A DNA stretch of 64,000 bases from JBBQZO01 sp038207625 (GTDB taxonomy: Bacteria > Pseudomonadota > Gammaproteobacteria > Burkholderiales > Burkholderiaceae_D). Positions 41,161-50,334 of this stretch are shown piece by piece. The notes under the pieces were generated by a model. The model had not been told where the DNA came from and searched no databases. It saw only the letters and a list, made by a program, of their open reading frames with translations. The stretch spans positions 39,969 through 103,968 of the forward strand of contig JBBQZO010000022.1 of NCBI GenBank assembly GCA_038207625.1, in the 5' to 3' direction. Each line of letters starts with the position of its first letter. Within the stretch, counting starts at the first letter, position 1. The position numbers and the translations under genes were made by a program.

Positions 41161-41319
41161 TGTCGGGCGCGCCGAACTGGACAATGGCAATGGACATGCG
41201 CAGCCGGGGAAATGCGAATGCAACGCAAAGAAAGGATTAATCAAATACAAACACTCATGTTTTTAGGCAAATCGCCGATAGTTAACGGAAGCACACCCAC
41301 ACGTTCCTTGGAGATGACA

Positions 41320-41502
41320 ATGACAGCAGCTATTGGTAGTTCAAGCAAAGCGCCACCCGCAGCACCGCTGCCGGTATCTCAACCACAGGTGAAAAGCGCG
41401 CCAGACAGTGACGGGGACAACGATGGCACGAAGGTCGCAGCGCCTGCCCCGCCCAAGCCCGTTTCGGCGACCGTCGGCACAGTCATCAACACCACTGCCT
41501 GA
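41320..41502 (+). CDS. Small hypothetical protein, 60 residues
   Basis: From the ATG at 41320, which has GGAG six bases upstream, the product is a Pro/Ala/Ser-rich peptide with an acidic centre (SDGDNDG) and the end TVGTVINTTA. It has no hydrophobic helix. Small proteins with such a Thr/Ala end are common in Oxalobacteraceae genomes as hypothetical genes. It lies 159 bases after the cytochrome operon and may have its own promoter. Confidence 0.55.
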   Translation: MTAAIGSSSKAPPAAPLPVSQPQVKSAPDSDGDNDGTKVAAPAPPKPVSATVGTVINTTA

Positions 41503-42179
41503 GCGAGACCAATTCTTCCTCGCTAGTGAGCGAGCGGCGTGATATTGCGGGCCCTCGCACTAGGCGGTCCGATCGCGCATTTGCACGCGGCGGGGAGACG
41601 AACGGGAACACTGCGGTGCGTTGCCGCCCACGCCGGATCAAACCCGGCGGTCGCATGCGTTAGCGCTGGAAAATTCGTGCATGGGTCGATTTCACGCCAC
41701 TCCCGATGGCAGCGCACGGTCAGAAACACGCGACACGATTGGTCAATTGCGCATCTAGAACACCATTCGTGTACCGCGGCCGACGCAAGATCCGGGGGCC
41801 AACCCCCACCTTGCACGCCGCGCGGTATCCTTGCATCTCCTGCGCGCCTCGCCCGCTCAAACCACGCCGGATAAGTGCTCGCGACGTGTGCGATCGTGCG
41901 ACGCACAGCTTATCCGAACGGAACGCCGGCTTGCCAGTGCGACAGGCTTAGTGCGCGCCTTCCCTATACGTTTGTATGGGGCGAAGAACGATAAATAAAT
42001 GATATTGTTCTTTCCATTCAAGACCGTTCCACGCGACACTCGCGCCATTCTCTGACATCGATTCAATGCCAGGGCCGCGTGCGCACAGCTGCCCTTGGCT
42101 TCGGCGGAATTGAATCGCCCACGCCACGACAAATCCCTACTGCGATCGCGTCGCACAAACCCACTTCCAGGAGTTCTCC
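41503..42179. other. Intergenic gap with palindromes near its right end
   Basis: No gene is recognised in these 677 bases. CCCTATAC-N4-GTATGGGG at 41962-41981 and the inverted repeat at 41984-42012 lie in the only AT-rich part and may regulate the secreted protein gene at 42180. Confidence 0.5.
41984..42012. promoter_or_regulatory. Inverted repeat upstream of the second phospholipase-like gene
   Basis: AAGAACGATA and TATTGTTCTT pair at 9 of 10 positions over a 9-base spacer, about 170 bases upstream of the start codon. It could be an operator or an RNA hairpin in the leader. Confidence 0.35.
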
Positions 42180-43748
42180 ATGAACACCCATAACGCCCGC
42201 CGCCACTGGCCACGCTTGTCGTTTGTGTTGCTGCTCGCTCCCCAGTTTGCGCATGCCTATTTCGAGGATATATGCGTGTCCAAGGGCGGCAATAAGATCG
42301 TCGCGTGCGTCGAACCGATGGCGTCCTGCAAGATACCGGCGCAGCCGGGCAAGGCCTGTCCGGCGCAACTGGCGCAAGGGCTCAAGCAAACGGCCGCGCC
42401 GGTTGCGGCCCGCAGCATGATCCACACCGATGCGACCTATTTTCTGGCGCAGGCGCTGGGTTTTCGCGCCGATGTGGCGTATTGGATCGCGGCCTACAAC
42501 GAGGTGGCCGACTACACGGTCTACGCGCCGATCGACCAATGCGGCGTGCAAGCGACACAAGACAATTCCGGCCGGGCCTACATCACCGCCAAGTTCAATG
42601 GCTTCCAACGCACCAACAATTCCACCGACGGCCCGATCTACCACTATGTGCTGCCGCTCTCTCCCAACGGCACGGGAACGGACGTGCATGGCGCCGGCGG
42701 CGTCCAGGCCGTCTATCCATTTCATTTTCCCGCACCCGGCTATCCGCTTGCCATCGACGATGTGTATGAAGGCTCGCTCTACAATATGCGTCAGTGGGCG
42801 ATGCAGGAAAGCGACGCCCCAGGCCTGCTGTGCGCCGCGGGTTTGACGACGCCAAACGGCGCGTCCAATTTCAGCGGCAGCGCGTGCCTGACGGGGGTCA
42901 AGGCGAGCGGCAAGGTGCCGGTGATTGCGAGATCGCAAAACGGCATCGCCGTCACTTTCACGTCCGGCCCGAAGATTCTGGACAATAGCAATGGCGCCAA
43001 CGTGACCTATGAACAGCTGGGCCCCTGGCTCAAGGATCCCGCCAGGACCACCGGCGTGCTGTGGCAGAGCCCGTCCAAGCCGCCCGTGCCCGTGCAACTT
43101 GCGCGCGTCGGTTTGTATATTCACAGCTTGCAAGACACCGCCTCCCATTCGACCTATTGCGGCGACGACGCACCGTCGCCACCGGGCGGCGCCGACCAGG
43201 GCAGCTATATGCGACTCGATGCGCCGACGCCGGGCGCCCCTGCCACGACCTTGACGATGCTGTTCGGCGCCAGTTGCGCCACCACGCCGCACATTACCGG
43301 ACACGCCGAGGAGACGGCAACGGGCGATGCGGCATTGCCCTTGCGCGACTACACCGCGCTCAATATGACGCTCAACGAGCTGATCATCTTCGGCAATACG
43401 GTCGCCAAGGCGAAAGGCTGGATCGCCAACCCTGAACTGCTGCCGCCCGATGTGGTGGGCGGCAAGAACGCGCAAGGGCAAAGTGCCGCCGAACTACGCG
43501 CCGCACTCGTTGGCGCAATCGCCAGCGGCAAGGAGTGGACACGGGGTGAGCAATACACGTCCGGCATCGTCACATTGCCGCTGCAACAGCTCGTTACCGT
43601 GAACCGCTTGCATGCGATGAATACGGCGCTGATGTCCTATTCTGACGCGCTGCAACAGCGCTCCGCCGACGCCGCGCATTTCGCCCCGTTCACGCCGATG
43701 CCAGGCAATGCGCGCGATGCGCGCGATACCAGCCAGTGTTTCAAGTAG
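42180..43748 (+). CDS. Secreted zinc phospholipase C/P1 nuclease-like protein (second)
   Basis: A 522-residue protein with a signal peptide (cleavage near AHA-YF) and several cysteines in the mature part. HSLQD at residues 315-319 followed by ASH at 321-323 gives the H-x3-D...H arrangement of zinc phospholipase C and S1/P1 nucleases, and HITGHAEE further on fits the last metal site. The N-terminal part has MIHTDATYFLAQALGF, like the His-bearing first helix of that fold. The ribosome site AGGAG is strong. It differs from the 17492-18514 protein in length and has no foldase gene next to it. Substrate unknown. Confidence 0.7.
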   Translation: MNTHNARRHWPRLSFVLLLAPQFAHAYFEDICVSKGGNKIVACVEPMASCKIPAQPGKACPAQLAQGLKQTAAPVAARSMIHTDATYFLAQALGFRADVAYWIAAYNEVADYTVYAPIDQCGVQATQDNSGRAYITAKFNGFQRTNNSTDGPIYHYVLPLSPNGTGTDVHGAGGVQAVYPFHFPAPGYPLAIDDVYEGSLYNMRQWAMQESDAPGLLCAAGLTTPNGASNFSGSACLTGVKASGKVPVIARSQNGIAVTFTSGPKILDNSNGANVTYEQLGPWLKDPARTTGVLWQSPSKPPVPVQLARVGLYIHSLQDTASHSTYCGDDAPSPPGGADQGSYMRLDAPTPGAPATTLTMLFGASCATTPHITGHAEETATGDAALPLRDYTALNMTLNELIIFGNTVAKAKGWIANPELLPPDVVGGKNAQGQSAAELRAALVGAIASGKEWTRGEQYTSGIVTLPLQQLVTVNRLHAMNTALMSYSDALQQRSADAAHFAPFTPMPGNARDARDTSQCFK

Positions 43749-43771
43749 CGCCAAAACGGCCAATGGAAAGT

Positions 43772-43798
43772 GCCGGCCGCGTCATCGATGCGGCCGGC
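43772..43798. terminator. Hairpin between convergent genes
   Basis: GCCGGCCGC and GCGGCCGGC make a perfect 9-base GC stem over a 9-base loop, between the stop codons of two convergent genes. No poly-T run follows on either strand. Confidence 0.5.
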
Positions 43799-43836
43799 CG
43801 CCACGGGCATGACGAAACTGCGCCCGTTGAATTGGC

Positions 43837-44664
43837 TTACAGGACCATGCGGGCCAAACCGACCATCGGCCAGTGCATCAGCCGCTTGAGCGGTGCGCTC
43901 AGCGGCAACGGCTTGATCAACATCCCGATGGCCATCTCATACGGATAGTAATCGCGGGCAAGTTGCTTGACCTTGCGGTTGTAGGCGCGCCAGTCATCTT
44001 CGCACTGGACACTGTCACGATGGCGTGCCTTGGAGACGTGCTTAAATGCCAGATACGCATCCTCGCCGCGCACGGCGCGCAAGCGGCGCCAGACGGTGGC
44101 CATCGCCGCATTGCCGCCGTGCCCATCGACCGCATTGGCAAGATCGAAGTGGCGCCGGAAGAAGCGGTAGTGCGACACTTCGTCATTGCCGATCTTGCCG
44201 ATCAGGTCGTGCAGTACGGGCTCGTGAACATAGTCCTGCAAAGCGCGATAGAAAGTGGACGTGCCGGTCTCGACGACACAGCGCGCCATCAGCTCAAGGG
44301 CGCGCTGTGGTTCGAGTTGCTCTGCGGTGCAGCAGGCACCGTATTCGGCGCGAAAAGTCTGGTGCCCCTGCTCCCAGTCGAACTCGGGCCACACGGTCTG
44401 CACGTAGGCTTTCAGGGCTTGCCCATGGCGCGTCTCGTCGCGCTGCCAGGACTGTTCCAGCCATGCAGTCAGTTCGGCGTTGCCGCGAAAATGCGCGATC
44501 AGATTTCCGCTGTAGGTTTGCGCCAGGATTTCAACGAACGACGCCGACGCCAGCGTGACGAACAGGAATTGATCGGCATGCACCGATGCGGCGTCGATCT
44601 GATCGAATTGAATATCGTCGAGACTCCAACGGTGGCCGTGGCCGGGTGATATTTTTGACTGCAT
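43837..44664 (-). CDS. Ferritin-like di-iron protein
   Basis: A 275-residue cytoplasmic helical protein. Its metal ligands are spaced as in ferritin-like di-iron carboxylate enzymes: Glu45, E77-x-x-H80 (DETRH), Glu132 (VETGT) and E162-x-x-H165 (DEVSH). That pattern fits an oxygen-activating or oxygen-reducing centre, as in desaturases, rubrerythrin relatives and RNR-like oxidases. The length fits the 'ferritin-like domain-containing' proteins common in Proteobacteria, whose substrate is unknown. It stands alone, convergent with the secreted protein gene. Confidence 0.85.
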   Translation of the reverse strand: MQSKISPGHGHRWSLDDIQFDQIDAASVHADQFLFVTLASASFVEILAQTYSGNLIAHFRGNAELTAWLEQSWQRDETRHGQALKAYVQTVWPEFDWEQGHQTFRAEYGACCTAEQLEPQRALELMARCVVETGTSTFYRALQDYVHEPVLHDLIGKIGNDEVSHYRFFRRHFDLANAVDGHGGNAAMATVWRRLRAVRGEDAYLAFKHVSKARHRDSVQCEDDWRAYNRKVKQLARDYYPYEMAIGMLIKPLPLSAPLKRLMHWPMVGLARMVL

Positions 44665-45058
44665 CTTTGCTCACGATTCATAGACATAACTTGTTTGTCG
44701 AGGCGCATCGCGCACGCCGCTGTGGCCTTGGGCGCTTTATCTGGTCGCCCGCCATGCCTGCGGCCATCGCGCGCCTGGCGAACGATCCAACCTACGCGAA
44801 CAAATCGTGCTCGTCTGTACGGATGCGAACATTGACGCGCAACAAACGCGCCGGCGACAGCGTGCATGCGTTGCCGCCGGCAATCGCCGCGCGTCACCGC
44901 CATCCGCTTGGCCAGCCTGGTGCGACGCGTTCGCGCGCCTCGGCCCGGGCGGCACAGACCGCCACGCCGCAGCACCGACAACGCGCGTCGCCGGCGCCCA
45001 GCATGCCGGTGTGGACCGGAGCCAAACCACTCAGCCTGACGCAAATGTAATTCTATTC
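44665..45058. other. Intergenic gap, no gene recognised
   Basis: About 390 bases with open frames on both strands, none with a ribosome site or family resemblance. The promoter of the MarR gene begins at its right end. Confidence 0.5.
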
Positions 45059-45086
45059 TTGACATCTGCCGACACAACTATATACT
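45059..45086 (+). promoter_or_regulatory. Sigma-70 promoter of the MarR redox operon
   Basis: TTGACA (45059-45064), 16 bases, TATACT (45081-45086). The expected transcription start is about 10 bases before the ATG, so the leader is nearly absent. Confidence 0.75.
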
Positions 45087-45098
45087 TAGGATTCCTAA
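45086..45098. promoter_or_regulatory. Operator 1: TTAGGATTCCTAA
   Basis: A perfect 13-base palindrome (6-base arms, one central base) touching the -10 element and ending five bases before the MarR start. The same sequence with a different central base occurs before the next gene. Confidence 0.8.
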
Positions 45099-45102
45099 CA
45101 AT

Positions 45103-45762
45103 ATGCACATCATGAAGACTGTGTTTGACACCATCAGCTCGCCTACCGAGGCGCGCATCGCCACTGGCCTGACGCGCATCGGCACTGCCATGCGGCACAA
45201 GGCATGGGAGCGCGCGTCGCTGAACGGTCTGACGCCGACCCAGGCCGACATCATCGCCCTGCTCGCTGCGCGTGCCGAGCCGATGCGGCTGTCCGCTGTC
45301 GCCGAACAATTGGCCATCACGCCAGCGACCGCCAGCGACGCCGTGGCCAGTCTGGTGAGCAAAGGTCTGGCCAACAAAAGCCGCGCCGCCGACGATGGCC
45401 GCGCCATCGCGCTGTCGCTCACCGATGCCGGCGTGGCGCTGTCCGCCACCGTGTCCGACTGGGGCGGCTTTTTGGGACTGGCCGCCACCACCCTGAACGC
45501 CGCAGAGCAAATCACCTTGCTGCGTCTGATCATCAAAATGATCCGTGCCATGCAGGAAAACGGCGATATTCCCCCGAGCCGCATGTGCGTTTCCTGTCAG
45601 TATTTCGCACCGAATCGGCATGCCGATCTGGACACGCCCCACCACTGCTTGCTGGTGGACGCCCCGTTCGGCGACCGCCACCTGCGGCTGGACTGCGCAG
45701 AGCACAAACCGGCCGAGGCCACCATTTTGCAAAGGAACTGGGCCGCCTTCGCTGAAAGCTAA
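45103..45762 (+). CDS. MarR family regulator with Cys/His-rich C-terminal extension
   Basis: A 219-residue protein. Residues 10-145 are a MarR winged helix (MRLSAVAEQLAITPATASDA, then SLVSKGLANKSRAADDGRAI). A C-terminal extension carries Cys162, Cys165, His180, His181, Cys182, Cys198 and His201, a set that could bind zinc, iron or another thiophilic metal, or sense oxidants. Such an extension is unusual for MarR proteins. It is probably autoregulated through the palindrome over its own promoter, and also controls the next gene through a second copy. The ATG at 45112 is an alternative start. Confidence 0.9.
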   Translation: MHIMKTVFDTISSPTEARIATGLTRIGTAMRHKAWERASLNGLTPTQADIIALLAARAEPMRLSAVAEQLAITPATASDAVASLVSKGLANKSRAADDGRAIALSLTDAGVALSATVSDWGGFLGLAATTLNAAEQITLLRLIIKMIRAMQENGDIPPSRMCVSCQYFAPNRHADLDTPHHCLLVDAPFGDRHLRLDCAEHKPAEATILQRNWAAFAES

Positions 45763-45782
45763 TTTTTTTTCGGCCCATTTAA

Positions 45783-45795
45783 TTAGGACTCCTAA
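45783..45795. promoter_or_regulatory. Operator 2: TTAGGACTCCTAA, directly before a start codon
   Basis: A second perfect palindrome that differs from operator 1 only in the central base. It abuts the ATG at 45796 and contains that gene's ribosome site AGGA, so the protein bound here would block or roadblock transcription, and the RNA form could pair across the ribosome site. Confidence 0.8.
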
Positions 45796-46536
45796 ATGAA
45801 AACCACAAGCTTCCCCCGCACCGGGTCCGTCAACGCAGCACTGGCACTCGTGTGCCTTGGCGCAGGCATGGCAGCGCCGCTGGCCAGCGGACACGCCATC
45901 GAAGGCAAACCGGGAACCGCCAAGGTCGCCGCGTTCGACATCGTCAGTGCCGACATCAAAGTTGACGCCGAAAAAAATCAGCTTGAATTTACCATGCGCG
46001 TCAGTGGTCAAGCTGGCGCGCTCAAGCCCGGGAAGACTGGCAAGTTCGCGGGAAGCAATGTCTTCTCGTATGTGTGGCCGACCAAAATCGATCCGAAAGA
46101 AGTGGGCTTTGAACAAGGCGCCGGCATCCTGGCGCTGGCCGTCACGTCGCACCCGGATTTTGACGACACCCCGTTGTTTGCCACCAAAGGCGGCGACTGG
46201 CACAGCCACTGGGTCGTGCTGGCACCGGACGACGCCTGCGGCAAAGGCGCACTGAAGGTGAAGGACATCCCGGACGGCGCCAAGCCGAAGTTGCCCAAGA
46301 CCTGGCCGGGCGTTCCCTTGCTGATCGACAGCCCGGGCTACGCGCCGCGGTTCTCCGCCAGTACCGTCACCGTGCGCGTCCCCTTCGACGATGTCAGCGC
46401 GATGCAAGGGGTGGCATTTGACGGCGTCACCGCGGGCCTGCGCGTGAGTGCCAGCGCGCACCAGCCGCTGCTATGCGTGGTCAACGTTTTCGATATCGCC
46501 TCGGGCGACCTGAGCCTGCCGGGCAAGGCTGACTAG
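45796..46536 (+). CDS. Exported hypothetical protein of the MarR operon
   Basis: A 246-residue protein with a signal peptide (probable cleavage near ASG-HA). The mature part has a beta-rich pattern, a metal-site-like cluster GDWHSHWVVL, an acidic run PDDACGKG and two cysteines. I know no name for the family. It follows the MarR gene by 33 bases, with the second operator and its ribosome site overlapping. The next gene encodes a small thioredoxin-like protein, so a role in thiol or metal stress is plausible. Confidence 0.8.
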   Translation: MKTTSFPRTGSVNAALALVCLGAGMAAPLASGHAIEGKPGTAKVAAFDIVSADIKVDAEKNQLEFTMRVSGQAGALKPGKTGKFAGSNVFSYVWPTKIDPKEVGFEQGAGILALAVTSHPDFDDTPLFATKGGDWHSHWVVLAPDDACGKGALKVKDIPDGAKPKLPKTWPGVPLLIDSPGYAPRFSASTVTVRVPFDDVSAMQGVAFDGVTAGLRVSASAHQPLLCVVNVFDIASGDLSLPGKAD

Positions 46537-46616
46537 TTTTCCCGGAAGACGCATTACCGCGTCGTCCATTTCCCGTCGCAGATGCGACATTCACTGAAGA
46601 AAGAAGAAAGCACACC

Positions 46617-46856
46617 ATGAAAACCAAAGCCACCTTTTACCACGCCGGTTGTCCAGTATGCGTCGAAGCCGAACAACAACTGAGTAGCGCCCTGGACCCC
46701 GCGCAGTATGACGTCGAAGTGGTCCACTTCGGCACATCACCGGAACGCATTGCCGCGGCCGAACTGGCAGGTGTCAAATCGGTGCCGGCACTGGTGATCG
46801 ACGGCACGCCTTTCCATATCAACTTCGGTGCCACCATGGCCCAGGTCAAAGGCTAA
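46617..46856 (+). CDS. Small thioredoxin-like protein with CPVC motif
   Basis: A 79-residue protein with a glutaredoxin/thioredoxin-like fold: strand KATFYHAGCPVC with active-site pair Cys12 and Cys15, a helix VEAEQQLSSAL, strand VEVVHFG and the cis-Pro strand KSVPALVIDGTPFHIN. No signal peptide is present, so it works in the cytoplasm. It is the last gene of the MarR operon and could be a reductase for the MarR cysteine cluster or for a dedicated partner. Confidence 0.85.
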   Translation: MKTKATFYHAGCPVCVEAEQQLSSALDPAQYDVEVVHFGTSPERIAAAELAGVKSVPALVIDGTPFHINFGATMAQVKG

Positions 46857-46863
46857 GACCTTG

Positions 46864-46893
46864 CTGTGTGCCGCAGCCCCCTGCGGCACACAG
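46864..46893. terminator. Perfect 13-base hairpin after the MarR operon
   Basis: CTGTGTGCCGCAG, a CCCC loop and CTGCGGCACACAG start 8 bases after the stop codon. No poly-T run follows, but position and strength suggest an end-of-operon hairpin. Confidence 0.6.
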
Positions 46894-47017
46894 TATCCCG
46901 ATGCCGCAGGTCCGAAGCACTGCTTTGCATCCGAGTCATCCTTCAATGAACGGTGCTGCGAAACCGCTTACTCCGTCAACGAAGAATGTTGCGCTCGATT
47001 TCGTGCGCGTGTTCCAT

Positions 47018-48484
47018 TCAGGCACTGGCACCGCGCACCGCGGCACCGAGCGCTCGCACGGCCCCGGCAATCTGGTCGACATCGACCCCGCCATAGCCGA
47101 TGCACAGGCCATCGCGCTGCACGGGGCCGATACTGTAGGCCGACAGCGGCAAGGCGCCGGGAAGGTGCACGCGCGCGCATGCCACGATGAGCTTCGCCAG
47201 CGCCGGCTTATCAATCCGCGTGCTCAGATGAAGGCCCGCGTTACCGGGTTGGATTTGCATAATGCCGCCCCAATGGTCCATGGCGCCTTGCTCGAATGCA
47301 CGGCGCCGTTGCGCGTACACGGAACGCATGCGCCTGATGTGGCGCGCAAGGTGGCCGTCGGCGATGAATGCCGCCAGCGTCGCCTGCGACGCCAGCTCGG
47401 TACTGGAGCCGGCGGCGCGCTTGATATCGATCAGCGCCTCGCGCGCCCAGGCCGGCGTGACCACGAAGCCCTTGCGCAGGCCTGGGAACAGGCTTTTGGA
47501 GAAGGTGCCAACGTAGAACACCCGCCCTTCCCGGTCCAGCGTCTGCAGCGCGTCGGGCGGATGCGCGTCATACAGGAATTCGCCGTCGTAGTCGTCTTCG
47601 ATCACCACGGCGTCCAGCGCACGAGCGCGCGCCAGCAACGCTGCGCGGCGGGCGGGCGACATCACGGCGCCGGTGGGCGACTGGTGCGAGGGCGCAACGC
47701 AAATGACCGTGACGCCCTGCGGCACACAGTCCACCTGAAGACCCTCGTGGTCCACCGGAATGGGCACCAGCACGGCGCCCGCTGCGATGAACGCGGCACG
47801 CAAGGGCGGAAAGCCCGGATCCTCGACCGCCACGCGCGTGACACCGGGCGTCACCAGTAAGCGCGCGAGCAGGTCGAAGCCACCCTGCGCGCCTGAGGTA
47901 ATGATCAAGTCGTCCGGCTGGCAAACGACCGCGCGCACAAATGCCACGTGGCCCGCGATGGCCTCGCGCAGTGCCGGCAGGCCTTGCGCCAGGCCGTAGT
48001 TAAACGGCTGCGGCGCGGCCGCGCGCAAGGCCCGCAATGTAAGGCGGCGCCAGATGTCGTGATCGAAATGGCGATGTTCAGGCACGCCCGTGCGAAAGCT
48101 GCGCGCCGGTGGGACCGTGTCATACACGATGCGCTGCGCCGGTTGGCGCCACGTGGCGGCAATCCGTGCGTCGGAGGCGCGCGCGACGGCGCACTGCGGC
48201 GCACTTGGCGGCGCATCGTTCGCGCCAAGTGCGCACACCAGCAGGCGAGCGCCTGGGCGAGCCTGCGCGTATCCGGCGGCAACGAGCTGGTCATAGGCCG
48301 CGATCACCGTGTTGCGCCCCACGTTCAAGTGGTTCGCCAGCTGCCTGGTCGATGGCAACGCATAGCCGGCCGGCAGGCGCCCCGCCAGGATTGCCGTGCG
48401 CAGCCGGCGGTGCAACGTTTTTGTCAAGCCGCCTTCGAGCGCGCCGTCCTGAAGGAGGTCGAACGGCAGAACTGGTTCCATCAT
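47018..48484 (-). CDS. MocR/PdxR-type GntR regulator with aminotransferase domain
   Basis: The 488-residue protein has an N-terminal GntR winged helix (LRTAILAGRLPAGYALPSTRQLANHL, then GRNTVIAAYDQL) and a C-terminal fold-type I PLP domain with the cofactor Lys in GTFSKSLFPGLRKGF. This is the MocR architecture; members bind PLP or an amino acid adduct and control nearby genes. The doublet ATG at 48484 gives the family's normal N-terminus, though no ribosome site is clear; an ATG at 48526 would lengthen it by 14 residues. It is divergent from the metallo-hydrolase gene, its likely target. Confidence 0.9.
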   Translation of the reverse strand: MMEPVLPFDLLQDGALEGGLTKTLHRRLRTAILAGRLPAGYALPSTRQLANHLNVGRNTVIAAYDQLVAAGYAQARPGARLLVCALGANDAPPSAPQCAVARASDARIAATWRQPAQRIVYDTVPPARSFRTGVPEHRHFDHDIWRRLTLRALRAAAPQPFNYGLAQGLPALREAIAGHVAFVRAVVCQPDDLIITSGAQGGFDLLARLLVTPGVTRVAVEDPGFPPLRAAFIAAGAVLVPIPVDHEGLQVDCVPQGVTVICVAPSHQSPTGAVMSPARRAALLARARALDAVVIEDDYDGEFLYDAHPPDALQTLDREGRVFYVGTFSKSLFPGLRKGFVVTPAWAREALIDIKRAAGSSTELASQATLAAFIADGHLARHIRRMRSVYAQRRRAFEQGAMDHWGGIMQIQPGNAGLHLSTRIDKPALAKLIVACARVHLPGALPLSAYSIGPVQRDGLCIGYGGVDVDQIAGAVRALGAAVRGASA

Positions 48485-48539
48485 TTTCGTGATAACTGTG
48501 TCTTTTATATATCCCGATAGTCTCATAAGATCATCGTCT

Positions 48540-49400
48540 ATGAATACTTACATCTGTGAAAACTGCGGCACCCAGTTCGCCCCTTCCGCCCTTGCGCCGG
48601 CCGCCTGCCCGATCTGCGACGATGAACGGCAATATGTGGGCTGGCAAGGGCAACGCTGGACCACCCACGAAGCGCTTCGGGGCCGGCATCAGCTACGCAT
48701 CGGCGACGACCAAGGCTTGCTGGCCATTGAGGTCCAAGGCGGCTTCGGGATTTCGCAGCGGATGCTATTGCTGCCGACGGCGGCCGGCAATCTGCTGTGG
48801 GAATGTGTCAGCCTGGTCACGGACGAGGCCATTGCATGCCTGCGCGAGGCCGGCGGCGTGGATCGTATCGTGATCTCCCACCCGCACTTTTATGCATCGA
48901 TGGTGCGCTGGAGCGAAGCGCTGGGCGGCGTGCCCATCGTCCTTCACGCAGCGGACAAGAGCTGGGTTCAGCAGCGCTCGCCGGCGATCGAATTTTGGGA
49001 CGGCGATCGCTGCAAGCTCGGCGACGGCGTGACACTGCTGCGTACCGGCGGGCACTTCCCGGGCAGCACCGCATTGCACTGGGAGCGCACCGGCACTGGA
49101 CGCAGCGCGCTGTTTGTCGGCGATGCGCCGCAGGTGGCGACCGACCGCCGCCACGTTGGCTTCCTGTACAGCTACCCAAACTATATGCCGATGCCGGTGC
49201 GCGACGTGCGGGCGATGCAACAACGCCTCGCGCCTTTCCAGTACGACGACGTCTACGGCTACAGTTGGGGGCGCAATATTATCGGCAGCGGCCGGCGCGC
49301 GGTGGACGCCTCGTTCGAGCGCTATTTCCAGGCCATGGACGTGGCGCATAGCCGGGATGGCGAAGCACCGCATCGCTCGCCCGAGCCGCCTGCGACCTGA
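48540..49400 (+). CDS. MBL-fold metallo-hydrolase with N-terminal zinc ribbon
   Basis: A 286-residue protein that starts with a zinc-ribbon (CENCGTQF...CPICDDER) and continues with a metallo-beta-lactamase-like fold: ISHPHFYASM in place of the canonical HxHxDH motif, TGGHFPGSTALHWE with the next His and ALFVGDAPQV with the Asp. The first motif is degenerate, which is frequent in this subfamily. The start is the ATG at 48540, between the two divergent genes. Regulation by the adjacent MocR protein is likely. Substrate unknown. Confidence 0.88.
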   Translation: MNTYICENCGTQFAPSALAPAACPICDDERQYVGWQGQRWTTHEALRGRHQLRIGDDQGLLAIEVQGGFGISQRMLLLPTAAGNLLWECVSLVTDEAIACLREAGGVDRIVISHPHFYASMVRWSEALGGVPIVLHAADKSWVQQRSPAIEFWDGDRCKLGDGVTLLRTGGHFPGSTALHWERTGTGRSALFVGDAPQVATDRRHVGFLYSYPNYMPMPVRDVRAMQQRLAPFQYDDVYGYSWGRNIIGSGRRAVDASFERYFQAMDVAHSRDGEAPHRSPEPPAT

Positions 49401-49536
49401 AGTCAACTAAATTGAATGAGGGATGGAGCGCCCGTGTTGCGCCCGTCCAGTGTTCGTAGTGAGGTAGTCCAATCCCTGGCCAATATGGCGTTCCTAACGC
49501 TAATATGGCTTCCCCAACTGCTGCAAAGGAAAACAC

Positions 49537-49947
49537 ATGACCCGTATGATCTTCGTCAACCTGCCAGTCACCGATCTGAAAGCATCGATGGCCTTTTACG
49601 CGGCCCTTGGCTTCAACAACAACCCGGCCTTCACCGACGAAACCGCTGCCTGCATGGTCTGGAGCGAGACAATCAATGTCATGCTGCTGACGCACGACAA
49701 ATGGCGCGTTTTCACGAGCCGCCCGATTCCGCCGAAGACCTCGAGCGAAGTGCTGCTGTGCCTGTCGTGCGAGAGCCGCGATGCAGTCGATGGACTGAAC
49801 ACGGCGGCGGCGGCCAACGGCGGCCAGGCCGACATCAACCCGGCCCAGGACATGGGCTTCATGTACAACCGTAGTATTGGCGACCTTGACGGGCATGTAT
49901 GGGAAATGATGTGGATGGATCCTGCGGCTATTCCGCCAGCGAATTAA
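49537..49947 (+). CDS. VOC family (glyoxalase/bleomycin resistance-like) protein
   Basis: A 136-residue protein with a VOC start (MIFVNLPVTDLKASMAFYAALGF) and the paired end MYNRSIGDLDGHVWEMMWMD, where the Glu is a usual metal ligand. AAGGA precedes the ATG. It resembles the PhnB/glyoxalase-like proteins common as single genes; the activity cannot be assigned. A weak palindrome GCGTT-N3-AACGC stands at 49488-49500. Confidence 0.9.
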   Translation: MTRMIFVNLPVTDLKASMAFYAALGFNNNPAFTDETAACMVWSETINVMLLTHDKWRVFTSRPIPPKTSSEVLLCLSCESRDAVDGLNTAAAANGGQADINPAQDMGFMYNRSIGDLDGHVWEMMWMDPAAIPPAN

Positions 49948-50334
49948 CGCCTGCGTGGCCTTTTGGTGGGCCAGTTTTCGGTCGGCGTCAACAATCAGCC
50001 CCGACACCGGGGATCGCTGAAGGTCGCACGTGCGCATGGCAGACGATTTGAAACACCAGGGGCCGCCAGGGATGAAGTCATCGATTGGCTTGCGTTTTGT
50101 AGTCATCGTCGATTGCATTCGGCCTTGGGCCACTTCAGCCGGATGAAATTTGAGGAAAAATGGCGCGCCAGTCAATGCAAGCTGGCCCCATAATGTATCC
50201 GGCTAAGGGATACGGAAAAACAGGGGCAAGATCAGATCACCTGTCGAAAATGATCTTTTGAAGCCCCCCTTATCGGGCCCTCCCAGTCGCCTTCTAATTG
50301 ACAAGAATATCTGAGAAATCAACTGAATCTGAAT
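49948..50334. other. Gap with insertion-sequence debris
   Basis: This stretch holds the end of an IS3-type transposase gene (50060-50193) and otherwise nothing recognisable. It marks the left border of lower-GC accessory DNA. Confidence 0.6.
50060..50193 (+). pseudogene. IS3-family transposase (orfB) C-terminal remnant
   Basis: The frame reads ARDEVIDWLAFCSHRRLHSA followed by LGHFSRMKFEEKW and a stop after KLAP. This is the very end of the IS3-type DDE integrase (normally Y-N-x2-R-x-HSALG). All upstream catalytic parts are gone and no inverted repeats were found, so the element is dead. Confidence 0.8.

Noticed and set aside
46864..46893. A Rho-independent terminator in the strict sense
   Set aside because: The stem is perfect but there is no poly-T run, so it is listed only as a probable end-of-operon hairpin.
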